Assembly (NCBI RefSeq): GCF_020711235.1
Contig: NZ_JAJFAV010000012.1
Span: 1-64,000 of the forward strand
Source: Hymenobacter sp. 15J16-1T3B
Lineage (GTDB): Bacteria > Bacteroidota > Bacteroidia > Cytophagales > Hymenobacteraceae
Direction of reading: 5' to 3'
Length of the DNA stretch: 64,000 bases
This document shows, in pieces, positions 51,601 through 59,993 of the stretch. Position numbers and translations under genes: made by a program. Each line of letters starts with the position of its first letter. The stretch's first letter is position 1. The notes under the pieces are model-generated. The model saw only the letters and a list, made by a program, of their open reading frames with translations, searched no databases and was not told where the DNA came from.

Positions 51601-51629
51601 GGTCGGCCCCCGCCTAACGAGGGCCGACC
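51601..51629. other. Intercistronic stem-loop between susD and susE
   Basis: A 9-bp stem (GGTCGGCCC and GGGCCGACC, 11-nt loop) with no T run on either side. It may protect the upstream mRNA or lower susE expression relative to susD; this is inferred. Confidence 0.5.
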
Positions 51630-51640
51630 GCCGAAAGGTT

Positions 51641-53278
51641 CTAGTACCCCGGGTCGTTTTGCTGCAGGTTGGGGTTGGCCACCAAGTCCGTCGTCGGGAT
51701 GGGGAACAGGTTGAACCGCGCCGCCACGCCTTGGCCAACGGCCGTACCGCCCTTGAAGGGCCACACGTAGTTGCCGCTGGTGAAGAGGCCGTAGCGGATC
51801 AAGTCCGTCCGGCGGTGACCCTCCCAGTACAGTTCCCGCGCCCGCTCGTCCAGCACCGTCTGCAGGCCTTGGCTGCCCGTGGGCAGCGCCGCAAACTGCG
51901 TAGCCCCGGCCCGGCGACGAATGTCGTTCAGGTAGGTAAGGGCTTGGGTGTTCGAGCCGCCGGTGCCGCCGCGCAGCACGGCTTCCACGTACATCAGCTC
52001 CACGTCGGCGAGGCGGAACATGGGGAAGTCCGTGTCGATGAAGTTGCCTTCGCCACCGTTCACCTTCGCGTCCGTGCCCGGCACCCCCGTCGAGGAGATG
52101 TTGCGGTACTTGGTCATCAAGTAGCCCTGGCTGAAGGTGAAGATGTCGCTGATATCACGCGACTGGCCGGTGGTGAAGAACATGGCACGCCGGTCGGAGC
52201 TGGTGGCACCGCCGTCGAACTTGTCTACCAAGGTCGACTTGGCGCGAACCCCGCCCCAGCCGCCGGCAATACCGAAGGAGTCAGCCGCAAACGCGTCGAG
52301 GGCACCGCCCACCGGGGCGTGGACCAGGAAGGTCATGCCGCCGTAGGTCTTCGTGTTGCGCCCGTCCGAAGTCACCGGGAAGATGATTTCGTTGCGCGCC
52401 GCCGCCCGGTTGTTGTCGGTGCGGAACAGGTTGCGGTAAGCGGGGGCAAGCGAGTAGCCGCCCTTGGTCAGCACTTCGTTGGCGTAGAACACGGCCTCGT
52501 TGTAGCGGGGCGTGCCGGTGTACACCTGCGCGTTCAGGTACAGCTTGGTCAGCAGCGTCCAGCAGGCGCCTTTGTCGGCGCGGGCGTATTCGGCGCGCGG
52601 CGGCAGCAGGTCGCCTTCGATGGCTTTCAGCTCGGTTTCGATGAAGGTGAACACCTCGGCCCGGCTCTTCTGCTGGGGCAGGCTGCCACCCACGGCCGCG
52701 GTTTCGTCGGCGAAGGGCACGTTGCCGAACATGTCGATGGCGTGCCAGTAGCTCAGGGCGCGCAGGAAGCGGGCCTCGGCGCGGTAAACGCGGATGGTGG
52801 CCTTGTCACCGTCCGACAGCCCGCGCTCCGACATGCGGTCCTCGGTGGTCTGACGGATGAACTCGTTGCAGAGCGAAATCTGGTAGAAAATCCGGTCATA
52901 CATGGCCCGCACAAAGTTGTTGTTGGCGTTCCACGTAAGCTTGTTGTAGTCGGGCAGGTTGCCGTCGTTCCAGGCGATGATGGCCTCGTCGGTGGGCAGT
53001 TCCTGGGCCATCCAGTACTGGCGCAGGTAGTTGGAGAAGCCTTCGTCGATGCCCGTGATGTCGGGCTGGCCGGCCGGACCTTGCTGGCCGCTCACGGCCA
53101 GGGTGGCGTACAGACGAGCCAGCACCTGCTTCACCTGGGCCGGGTCGCGGTAAACCACGTCCGGTACGGCGTCGAATTCAGGAGTTTGGTCCAAGTCGCC
53201 GACGCAGGAAGAAACAGCGGGGAGCAGCAGGGCCGCCAGGGCCAGGGCTCCCAAAGTCCGCGTGAATTTGTTTTTCAT
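51641..53278 (-). CDS. susD: SusD/RagB-family nutrient-binding lipoprotein
   Basis: The 545-residue lipoprotein has lipobox AVSS-C at Cys25. The family's N-terminal segment DLDQTPEFDAVPDVVYRDPAQV and the TPR-like helices with VYRAEARFLRALSYWHAIDMFGNVPF (about 160-185) are clear. The C-terminal RagB part ends in VLDERARELYWEGHRRTDLIRYG and the FPIPTTDLVANPNLQQNDPGY tail. It forms the lid of the SusC transporter and delivers oligosaccharides. It starts 11 bases after the susC stop. The neighbouring susE and secreted amylase suggest starch or a related alpha-glucan as ligand. Confidence 0.95.
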   Translation of the reverse strand: MKNKFTRTLGALALAALLLPAVSSCVGDLDQTPEFDAVPDVVYRDPAQVKQVLARLYATLAVSGQQGPAGQPDITGIDEGFSNYLRQYWMAQELPTDEAIIAWNDGNLPDYNKLTWNANNNFVRAMYDRIFYQISLCNEFIRQTTEDRMSERGLSDGDKATIRVYRAEARFLRALSYWHAIDMFGNVPFADETAAVGGSLPQQKSRAEVFTFIETELKAIEGDLLPPRAEYARADKGACWTLLTKLYLNAQVYTGTPRYNEAVFYANEVLTKGGYSLAPAYRNLFRTDNNRAAARNEIIFPVTSDGRNTKTYGGMTFLVHAPVGGALDAFAADSFGIAGGWGGVRAKSTLVDKFDGGATSSDRRAMFFTTGQSRDISDIFTFSQGYLMTKYRNISSTGVPGTDAKVNGGEGNFIDTDFPMFRLADVELMYVEAVLRGGTGGSNTQALTYLNDIRRRAGATQFAALPTGSQGLQTVLDERARELYWEGHRRTDLIRYGLFTSGNYVWPFKGGTAVGQGVAARFNLFPIPTTDLVANPNLQQNDPGY

Positions 53279-53289
53279 CAGTGTGGGAA

Positions 53290-56200
53290 TTAGAAGCCGA
53301 GGTTCAGACCAAGGGTGAAGGTGCGGGCACGCGGGTACACCACGTTGTCGATGCCGAGGTTGCCGTCGCGCACGGCCTCCGGGTCAAGGCCGCTGTATTT
53401 GGTGATGAGGAATGCATTCTGAACAGCGAAGGAAACCCCGAAGTTCGTGTTTTCACCGGCCAGGGAACCAAAGTTATAGCCCAGCGTGACGTTTTCCAGG
53501 CGCAGGAACGAGCCGTTCTCCAGGAAGTAGTCCGACAGCAGCACTTGGTCGGTGCCAGCCGTGAACCCGGACTTGTTGATTTCCGGCGTCACGTTGTAGA
53601 GGTAGTTAAGCGAGTTCGACGAGAAGTTCGCGCCCGAGCGGACGTTGTTGTACACGTAGTTGCCGATCTGCGAGCGGAACGTGAAGGCCAGCGAAGCCTT
53701 GCCGTAGCTCATGTTCGAGCCGAAGCCCAGCGAGGCTTTCGGGCGGGGCGACTTGTACTGGTAGCGGTCCGAGCCGTTGATGACGCCGTCGCCGTTGCGG
53801 TCCACCACTACGCCTTGCAGCGGGCGGCCGGTTTGCTTGTCGTACACTTGCTGGTACACGTAGAACGACTGGGCGGGGAAGCCCACCGAGTTGATCTGCA
53901 CCGTGTTGCCCACGCCGCCCGAGATGCCGCCCACCAGGTTGCCCACGGTGTTGGCGTTGGCCACGTTGGTCAGGCTCTTGATTTCGTTGCGGTTGAAGGC
54001 CGCGTTGGCATTCACCGAGAGGTTAAACTGTTCGCCCTGTACGGCGTCCACGTTGGCCTGAATTTCGAGGCCGCGGTTCTGCAGCTTGCCCACGTTCAGG
54101 TTCAGCTCGTTGGTCAGGTTCACCAGAGCGGCCACCTGCGTGAAGCTCAGCAGATCTTTGGTGTCGCGCTGGTACACATCCACCGAACCGTAGAAGCGGC
54201 CGCCGAAGAAGCCGAAGTCCAGACCGGCGTTGTAGGTCGTAGTGGTTTCCCACTTCAGCTGGCCGTTGTAGCCCGAGCTACGCAGCGTGCGGATAAACTG
54301 GTCGCCGAACTGGTACTGCGCAGTGGTGGTGCTCAACTGGTAGCGGGGCAGGTAGTCGTAGAAACCGCCGATGTCCTGCTGGCCCGTCTGGCCCACGCCC
54401 ACGCGCAGTTTCAGGTCCGATACCGTGGCGTTGTCCTTCAGGAACCCTTCGTCCTTGAGGCGCCACGCGAAGGCTGCCGAGGGGAAGTAGCCGAACTTGT
54501 TGTCGGTGGGGAAGCGCGACGAGCCGTCGGCGCGGAACGTGGCGGTGAAGAGGTACTTGCCGCTGAAGTTCAGGTTGGCGCGGCCGTAGAACGAAATCAG
54601 GTTGTACTGCTGCCGAATCGTGGAGTCGCCGTTGTAGGCGGCCACGGCGCGCTGGAACACGGTGCGGTCGGCGCGGTACTCGGGGAAGTTGTATTCGGTG
54701 TTCTTAAACTGCTGCCAGGAGTAACCGGCCAGCAGTTCGAGGCGGGTAGCGCCGAATTCGCGGTTGTACTTGCCGAAGGTTTCCAGCAGCAGGTTGTCGC
54801 GGTCTTGGCCGTAGTTGTTGTTGCGGCCGCCGCGGTTAAAGTCGGCGGCGGCGTTGGTCGGCACGAAGGTGGTGCCGCGGCCGCGCTGGATGTCGTAGCC
54901 GGCGTTGACGTTGGCGCTCAGGCCTTTCAGGAAGGGCAGTTGGTAGTCGAGCTGAATGTTGCCGATGCTGCGCTTCACGGTGCTTCGGTCGCGGCGCTGG
55001 TTCACCAGGCCCACCGGGTTGCGCGGGGCCAGGGCCACCAGGTCGCCGTTGGGCTGCAGGAACTGGAAGTAACCACCGTAAGGCGCAAACTGGGCTTCGC
55101 TGGAGCGCACCGGCTGGGTCGGGTCGAAGAACACGGCCCCGCCCACGGCGCCCTGGTCGGAGAAGTTGTTGTCGATCCACGAACCCTTCACGTTCATGTC
55201 CACGCGCAGCTTGCCGTCGAGCAGCAGGGGCGTCAGGCCCACCGAACCGGTGAAGCGCTTCAGGTCGTTGTTGATCAGCAGGCCCTGCTGGCCCAGGTAG
55301 CCGCCCGAAACGCGGTACGGCACTTTGCCGACGGCGCCGGTCACGCTGGCCGTGTTGTCGGTGGTGTAGGCGGTGCGGAAGATTTCCTTCTGCCAGTTGG
55401 TGTTGGCCGTGCCCAGCAAGGATTTGGACAGGGCGCTGCCGCGGGCGTTAACCAAGGCGCGGTACTCGTCGCCGTTGAGCACGTCCACGTACTTCACCGG
55501 GGTCGAAATAGCGTGCTGGCTCGTCACGTTCACGCGCAGCTTCTCGCCGGCCACGCCGCGCTTGGTGGTTACCAGCAGTACGCCGTTGGAGGCGCGCGAA
55601 CCGTAGATGGCGGTGGCCGAAGCATCCTTCAGCACCGTGATGCTCTCGATGTCGTTCGGGTTGATGAGCGTCAGCGGGTTGGAAGCGCCTTTCAGCGTGC
55701 CGTTGTCCACCGGTACGCCGTCGATAACGATAAGCGGGTCGTTGGAGGCCGACAGCGAGGAGCCGCCGCGGATGCGGATCTGGGAGGCAGCGCCCGGCTG
55801 GCCGCTGGTAGTGGTGATTTGCACACCGGCTACTTTGCCCTGCACCAGTTGCTCGGGGTTGGTCACCTGGCCCTTCACGAACTGCTTCTCGGAGATTTGC
55901 TCTACCGAGCCGGTCAGATCCTGGCGGCGGGTGGTGCCGTAGCCCACAACCACTGCTTCGTTGAGCAGGGTGGTGTTTTCGCCCAGCGAGACGTTGGCCA
56001 CGTTGGCCGTCTGCCCGGCCGTCACCGTTACGGGAATGCGCTGGGTGGAGAAGCCCACGAACGAGGCCACCACCGTGCGCGGGCCAGCCGGCACGTTCTG
56101 GATCAGGTACTGCCCGTCGGCATTGGTGGAGCTACCCAGCTGCGTACCCTCGATGATAACAGTAACGCCCGGAAGGGGCTGCTGCTTCTCGTCGAGTACG

Positions 56201-56298
56201 CGCCCGCTCACCGCCCCGGTTTGGGCAGCAGCGCTTAGCGTGCAGCAAATGAGAAAAAATAGCAGAAACCAGAGTTTCGGCAGGTACGAGTGCTTCAT
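53290..56298 (-). CDS. susC: SusC-family TonB-dependent outer-membrane transporter
   Basis: The 1002-residue protein has a signal peptide (about 1-25) and a carboxypeptidase-regulatory-like domain (GAVSGRVLDEKQQPLPGVTVIIEG, about 28-110). The TonB box region ALNEAVVVGYGTTRRQDLTGSV lies near 112-135. The plug has TTSGQPGAASQIRIRGGSSL and the RGxSSL signature; the barrel of about 22 strands runs to the final FTLGLNLGF. With SusD it forms the pump that imports oligosaccharides using TonB energy. It is the first gene of the operon, divergent from the esterase gene across a 369-base regulatory region. Confidence 0.95.
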   Translation of the reverse strand: MKHSYLPKLWFLLFFLICCTLSAAAQTGAVSGRVLDEKQQPLPGVTVIIEGTQLGSSTNADGQYLIQNVPAGPRTVVASFVGFSTQRIPVTVTAGQTANVANVSLGENTTLLNEAVVVGYGTTRRQDLTGSVEQISEKQFVKGQVTNPEQLVQGKVAGVQITTTSGQPGAASQIRIRGGSSLSASNDPLIVIDGVPVDNGTLKGASNPLTLINPNDIESITVLKDASATAIYGSRASNGVLLVTTKRGVAGEKLRVNVTSQHAISTPVKYVDVLNGDEYRALVNARGSALSKSLLGTANTNWQKEIFRTAYTTDNTASVTGAVGKVPYRVSGGYLGQQGLLINNDLKRFTGSVGLTPLLLDGKLRVDMNVKGSWIDNNFSDQGAVGGAVFFDPTQPVRSSEAQFAPYGGYFQFLQPNGDLVALAPRNPVGLVNQRRDRSTVKRSIGNIQLDYQLPFLKGLSANVNAGYDIQRGRGTTFVPTNAAADFNRGGRNNNYGQDRDNLLLETFGKYNREFGATRLELLAGYSWQQFKNTEYNFPEYRADRTVFQRAVAAYNGDSTIRQQYNLISFYGRANLNFSGKYLFTATFRADGSSRFPTDNKFGYFPSAAFAWRLKDEGFLKDNATVSDLKLRVGVGQTGQQDIGGFYDYLPRYQLSTTTAQYQFGDQFIRTLRSSGYNGQLKWETTTTYNAGLDFGFFGGRFYGSVDVYQRDTKDLLSFTQVAALVNLTNELNLNVGKLQNRGLEIQANVDAVQGEQFNLSVNANAAFNRNEIKSLTNVANANTVGNLVGGISGGVGNTVQINSVGFPAQSFYVYQQVYDKQTGRPLQGVVVDRNGDGVINGSDRYQYKSPRPKASLGFGSNMSYGKASLAFTFRSQIGNYVYNNVRSGANFSSNSLNYLYNVTPEINKSGFTAGTDQVLLSDYFLENGSFLRLENVTLGYNFGSLAGENTNFGVSFAVQNAFLITKYSGLDPEAVRDGNLGIDNVVYPRARTFTLGLNLGF

Positions 56299-56432
56299 GA
56301 TGACATGAAAAGGGTTGTGGGAAAATGGCAGGGATTGGCGAGGAGAACGGGAGGCCGCTGGCGCCGGGCGCTAACGTTTCCGGTAGCCCGGGAAACGGGC
56401 TGGCTAAGGCCCTTACGCATTAATAAACTGCG

Positions 56433-56464
56433 CAAGATATAGTTTTGGTTTTGGCAATTGCAAC
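56433..56464 (-). promoter_or_regulatory. Candidate promoter of the sus operon
   Basis: On the minus strand TTG (56461-56463) and TATATCTTG (56433-56441) are 19 bases apart, close to the phylum consensus TTG-N19-21-TAnnTTTG. It would give a leader of about 130 bases. Confidence 0.5.
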
Positions 56465-56469
56465 GGCGG

Positions 56470-56541
56470 AAATCAGCAAATAGCGCTGATTTTTGACTCG
56501 GTAAAACGGCCAAACAATTGTCATGACGCTGATTATCAGCG
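56470..56541. promoter_or_regulatory. Two palindromes with ATCAGC half-sites upstream of susC
   Basis: AAATCAGC/GCTGATTT (56470-56492, 7-base spacer) and CGCTGATTATCAGCG (56527-56541) share the same half-site, four copies in 72 bases. They lie directly upstream of the susC promoter candidate, where an activator or repressor would bind. The gene-free 56299-56667 gap holds these, the promoter and the GTGTAAGTGAGC site. Confidence 0.45.
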
Positions 56542-56579
56542 GCGACGCACCCCAAAAACTCCAAACGATTGCGTAGCAA

Positions 56580-56601
56580 GTGTAAGTGAGCGTTTAATCA
56601 C
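56580..56601. promoter_or_regulatory. Candidate operator, GTGTAAGTGAGC motif (site 2)
   Basis: GTGTAAGTGAGC then G and TTTA, matching site 1 (48714) at 16 of 17 bases, followed by ATCAC. It lies 66 bases before the esterase start and between the two divergent glucan-locus genes. Confidence 0.45.
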
Positions 56602-56667
56602 CGAGGGTATTCGGTAGGCAAATTTCGCTGGTTTCTATCACTTTTGCGCTGTTAACCCCCCGATTAT

Positions 56668-58095
56668 ATGCGTCTTTTTTTTGTCTTGCTGACCCTGCTG
56701 GCCGGTAGCGCCCAAGCGCAAACCACTTTTCGGCTGGCGAGCATCCCCGCCAACACCCCGGCCGGGGCCACGCTCTACGTGGCGGGTTCGTTCAACGGGT
56801 GGAACCCGAGCAGCGCCGCCCACGCCCTGGCCCCGCAGCCCGACGGCAGCTACGCTGTCACGCTGCCGGCCACGGTGACCGGGGCGCTGGAGTTCAAGTT
56901 CACCCGCGGCAGCTGGGCCGCCGTCGAAACCGACGCCCAGTATCAGGACATAGCCAACCGGCGCTACACCGCCACCGGGGCCGCGGCCACGGTCACGCTG
57001 CAAGTGCTGGGCTGGAAGGACCTGGGCGGCGCGGCGCCCTGCCAGTCGACGGCCCTGCAGCCCAACGTGCAGGTCATCAGCACCAATTTTGCCATGCCTC
57101 AGCTGCCCGGCCGCACCCGTCGGGTGTGGGTGTATTTGCCCACGGGCTACGCCAGCAGCGGCGCGCGGCGCTACCCCGTGCTCTACATGCACGACGGGCA
57201 GAACGTATTTGACCAATGCACCAGCTTTTCGGGGGAGTGGGGCGTCGACGAGGCGCTGGTTGCGCTGCAGCAGAGCGGGCAGGACCCTACCGGCTGCATC
57301 GTGGTGGCCGTGGACAACGACGGGCAGCAGCGCCTCAACGAGTATTCGCCCTGGAACAACCCGCAGTACGGCGGCGGGCAGGGCGACCAGTACGTGGACT
57401 TCCTGGTGCAGACGCTCAAGCCCTACATTGACCAGCAGTACCGCACCCTGCCCGACCGCCTGAATACGGGTATCGGGGGCAGCAGCATGGGCGGGCTGAT
57501 TTCGCTGTACGCCGCGCTGAAGTACCCGGCCGTGTTCGGGCGGGCGGCCTTGTTCTCGCCCGCGTTCTGGTTTGCCGAAGCCCCGCTCAAGGCTTACCTG
57601 CACCAGCACCGCGCCGCTGCCGGCCAGCCCACGCGCTTCTACTTCGTGGCCGGCACCCCGGAAAGCGCAACCATGGTGCCGCTGATGCAGGCCGTGCGCG
57701 ACTCGCTGCAGCGCGCGGGCTACGCCGCCACCGACCTCAACGCCCAGGCCCTGGCCGATGGGCAGCACGCGGAGTGGTTCTGGCGCCGCGAGTTTCCGGC
57801 CGCCTACCAGTGGCTGTACCGGCCCGCCACGGCCACGGCCGCGCAACCCGGCGCGGCGGCGGCTTCCTTTCAACTGTTTCCCAATCCCGCGGCCCACACG
57901 CTGACGGTGCAGCTGCCCGCCGGCTGGCGGCGCGCCCGCATGGAAATCTTGGACTCGGCCGGGCGCGTAGTGCTGCGCCGGTCCCTGCGCAGCGCCGCCG
58001 AGGCCGTGGAGGTGGGCACGCTGCGCCGCGGCAGCTACGTAGTGCGGCTGCAGAGCGAAAAAACGACCGTCAGCCAACCTTTCGTGAAAGAATAG
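56668..58095 (+). CDS. Secreted esterase (EstD/Fes-like alpha/beta hydrolase) with starch-binding-like and T9SS domains
   Basis: This 475-residue protein has a signal peptide (about 1-17, ending AQA-Q). An N-terminal CBM20/48-like domain follows (about 20-115; LYVAGSFNGWNPSS and LEFKFTRGSWAAVE). The alpha/beta hydrolase (about 130-390) has the nucleophile Ser273 in GGSSMGG, an oxyanion stretch VLYMHDGQNVFD, and a His near the end of the domain in DGQHAEWFW. The T9SS tail (about 395-475) has LFPNPAAHTL. It probably removes acyl groups from polysaccharide or oligosaccharide. It is divergent from susC and shares a motif with the promoter region of the T9SS gene at 48878. Confidence 0.9.
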   Translation: MRLFFVLLTLLAGSAQAQTTFRLASIPANTPAGATLYVAGSFNGWNPSSAAHALAPQPDGSYAVTLPATVTGALEFKFTRGSWAAVETDAQYQDIANRRYTATGAAATVTLQVLGWKDLGGAAPCQSTALQPNVQVISTNFAMPQLPGRTRRVWVYLPTGYASSGARRYPVLYMHDGQNVFDQCTSFSGEWGVDEALVALQQSGQDPTGCIVVAVDNDGQQRLNEYSPWNNPQYGGGQGDQYVDFLVQTLKPYIDQQYRTLPDRLNTGIGGSSMGGLISLYAALKYPAVFGRAALFSPAFWFAEAPLKAYLHQHRAAAGQPTRFYFVAGTPESATMVPLMQAVRDSLQRAGYAATDLNAQALADGQHAEWFWRREFPAAYQWLYRPATATAAQPGAAAASFQLFPNPAAHTLTVQLPAGWRRARMEILDSAGRVVLRRSLRSAAEAVEVGTLRRGSYVVRLQSEKTTVSQPFVKE

Positions 58096-58230
58096 GTTGA
58101 AAGAACATTAGTAGATCCGCAAAACCAGCGGCTATTCGTCGGTGAATTTTAGAGGCAGGCAATTATTTGGGTGCTTATTTTGTGAATTGTTAAAATTTTA
58201 GCTCATTGTTTAAAATATTTTGATTGTTGC

Positions 58231-58262
58231 TTGGCATCTGTTGCCAAGCCGCGGTACTTTTG
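58231..58262 (+). promoter_or_regulatory. Promoter of the trp operon
   Basis: TTG at 58231-58233 and TACTTTTG at 58255-58262 with a 21-base spacer, matching TTG-N19-21-TAnnTTTG. Transcription would start near 58268, about 16 bases before the leader peptide start. Confidence 0.75.
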
Positions 58263-58284
58263 CAGCGTCAACCATTCACTCACC

Positions 58285-58374
58285 ATGACACTTGCTTCAA
58301 CCACGCCTCTGCTGCTTTGGTGGTGGCCCAACCGTTCTGCCGGTCGGGACCTGACCATTGCGTGCATAGCCTAA
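58285..58374 (+). CDS. trpL: trp operon leader peptide with three consecutive Trp codons
   Basis: A 29-residue frame (MTLASTTPLLLWWWPNRSAG..., stop TAA at 58372) starts about 16 bases after the predicted transcription start of the trp operon. Codons 12-14 are TGG TGG TGG (58318-58326). Three Trp in a row are rare by chance and are the classic sensor of charged tRNA-Trp. A stem (CCCAACCG with CGGTCGGG, 58327-58348, one mismatch) begins right after the Trp codons. A terminator hairpin follows at 58417-58442, and trpE starts at 58490. This is the arrangement of ribosome-mediated attenuation: stalling at low Trp would favour an alternative fold that prevents termination. The alternative pairing was not proven here. 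Confidence 0.85.
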   Translation: MTLASTTPLLLWWWPNRSAGRDLTIACIA

Positions 58375-58416
58375 TTTGAAGCAGTTGACCCTGCTACTCC
58401 TGAATGCTTAGCAGTG

Positions 58417-58450
58417 CAAGCCCGGCCCGCCAGCCGGGCTTGTTGCTTTT
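58417..58450 (+). terminator. Attenuator terminator of the trp operon
   Basis: A 10-bp stem (CAAGCCCGGC and inverse, 6-nt loop, 58417-58442) followed by TTGCTTTT, 39 bases before trpE. A competing weaker stem CTGCTA/TAGCAG (58391-58414) lies directly before it. The rest of the gap from 58096 to 58230 is AT-rich with no gene seen. Confidence 0.75.
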
Positions 58451-58489
58451 CGGAGCCGCCGCTACGCCTTCACCTCTTGCCGCTTTTCT

Positions 58490-59971
58490 ATGCTGCCTAC
58501 CATCACCCTGCGCACCCGCCACCTTCGCCTGCCCGCCGACACCGTCACGCCGGTGGGGCTGTACCTGCGGCTGCGCGACCAGTACCCCGGCTGCCTGCTG
58601 CTGGAAAGCTCCGACTACCACGCCCAGCAGAACGCCTTTTCTTACCTCGCCCTCGACGAACTGGCCCGCTTCGAGCTGCGCGGTGCCGAGCTGCTGGAGC
58701 GCCTGCCCGGCGGCCGGGAGCAGCGCCGCACCCTGCAGGACCCGCGCCACGAAGCCTTGGACTGCCTGCGCCAGTTTGCCGGCCGCTTTTCGGCCCCCGA
58801 AAGCGGACAGTCCTTCATCAGCGGCGGCTTGTTTGGCTTCATGGGCTACGGCGCGGCCCCGTACTGCGAGGACGTGACCTTCGACGCCGCCAAGCCCGCG
58901 CCCTACCGGCTGCCCGACGCGCGCTACGGCCTGTACCGCTACGTGCTGGCCCTGAACCACTACCGGCAGGAGCTGCACGTGTTCGAGCACACGCCCGAGG
59001 GGCAGGAGCCCGACGAAGCGGCCCTGCATCGCCTGCTGAGCGTGGTGCGCAGCCCCGTACGGCCCTCGTTCAGCTTCGCGCTGGAAGGTGAGGAGACGAC
59101 CAACCAGACCGATGACGAATTCCGCCACGTACTGGCCCAGGGGCAGCGCCACTGCCTGCGCGGCGACGTGTTTCAGATTGTCCTCTCGCGGCGCTTTCAG
59201 CAGCGTTTCCGCGGCGACGAGTTTCAGGTCTACCGCGCCCTGCGGGCCATCAACCCCTCGCCCTACCTCTTCTACTTCGACTACGGCAGCTACCGCCTGC
59301 TGGGCTCCTCGCCCGAGCCGCAGCTGCGCGTGGCGGGCGGCGAAGCCAGCATCTTCCCCATTGCCGGCACCTTCCGCCGCACCGGCCACGACGCCGAGGA
59401 CGCGGCCCTGGCCGAAAAGCTGGCCGCCGACCCCAAGGAAAATGCCGAGCACGTGATGCTAGTGGACCTGGCCCGCAACGACCTCGCCCGCCACGCCGAA
59501 TCGGTGACGGTAAAGCGCTTCCGCGAAATTCAGTACTACTCGCACGTCATTCACCTCGTCAGCCACGTGCAGGCCACCCTGGCGCCGGGCACCGACTCGC
59601 TGCAAGTGGCGGCCGATACCTTTCCGGCCGGCACGCTCTCGGGTGCCCCCAAGGTGCGGGCCATGCAGCTCATCGAAGCGCTGGAGCCCTCGGCCCGCGG
59701 CCTCTACGGCGGCTGCCTCGGTCACCTGGGCCTGGACGGCAGCTTCAACCACGCCATTTTCATCCGCTCCTTCGTGAGCGTGGGCGGCACGCTCTACTAC
59801 CAGGCGGGGGCTGGCGTGGTGGCCAAATCCGACCTCGAAGCGGAGCTCAACGAAGTACACCACAAGCTCGGCGCGCTGCGGCAGGCGCTCAAGCAGGCCG
59901 CCCGCGCCGGCGAAGAGGTGGTGGCCACCGAACTAGGCGAACGGGCACCGTTTCCCACCGCCGCGGTCTAA
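58490..59971 (+). CDS. trpE: Anthranilate synthase component I
   Basis: The 493-residue large subunit has the feedback-site motif LLES at 37-40 near the N-terminus, so inhibition by tryptophan is expected. The chorismate-binding domain (about 215-470) shows GDVFQIVLSRRF, the PIAGTFRRTG loop, ENAEHVMLVDLARND, VSHVQATL, FPAGTLSGAPKVRAM and YYQAGAGVVAKSD. With TrpG it makes anthranilate from chorismate and glutamine. The gene is the first structural gene after the leader-peptide attenuator and starts 39 bases after the terminator. TrpG follows after 22 bases. Confidence 0.97.
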   Translation: MLPTITLRTRHLRLPADTVTPVGLYLRLRDQYPGCLLLESSDYHAQQNAFSYLALDELARFELRGAELLERLPGGREQRRTLQDPRHEALDCLRQFAGRFSAPESGQSFISGGLFGFMGYGAAPYCEDVTFDAAKPAPYRLPDARYGLYRYVLALNHYRQELHVFEHTPEGQEPDEAALHRLLSVVRSPVRPSFSFALEGEETTNQTDDEFRHVLAQGQRHCLRGDVFQIVLSRRFQQRFRGDEFQVYRALRAINPSPYLFYFDYGSYRLLGSSPEPQLRVAGGEASIFPIAGTFRRTGHDAEDAALAEKLAADPKENAEHVMLVDLARNDLARHAESVTVKRFREIQYYSHVIHLVSHVQATLAPGTDSLQVAADTFPAGTLSGAPKVRAMQLIEALEPSARGLYGGCLGHLGLDGSFNHAIFIRSFVSVGGTLYYQAGAGVVAKSDLEAELNEVHHKLGALRQALKQAARAGEEVVATELGERAPFPTAAV

Positions 59972-59993
59972 CGCTGCTTTATCCGCCTGACCG

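Noticed and set aside
53281-56238. Plus-strand open frame of 985 codons opposite susC
   Set aside because: Exactly mirrors the SusC reading frame; composition is that of a codon shadow.
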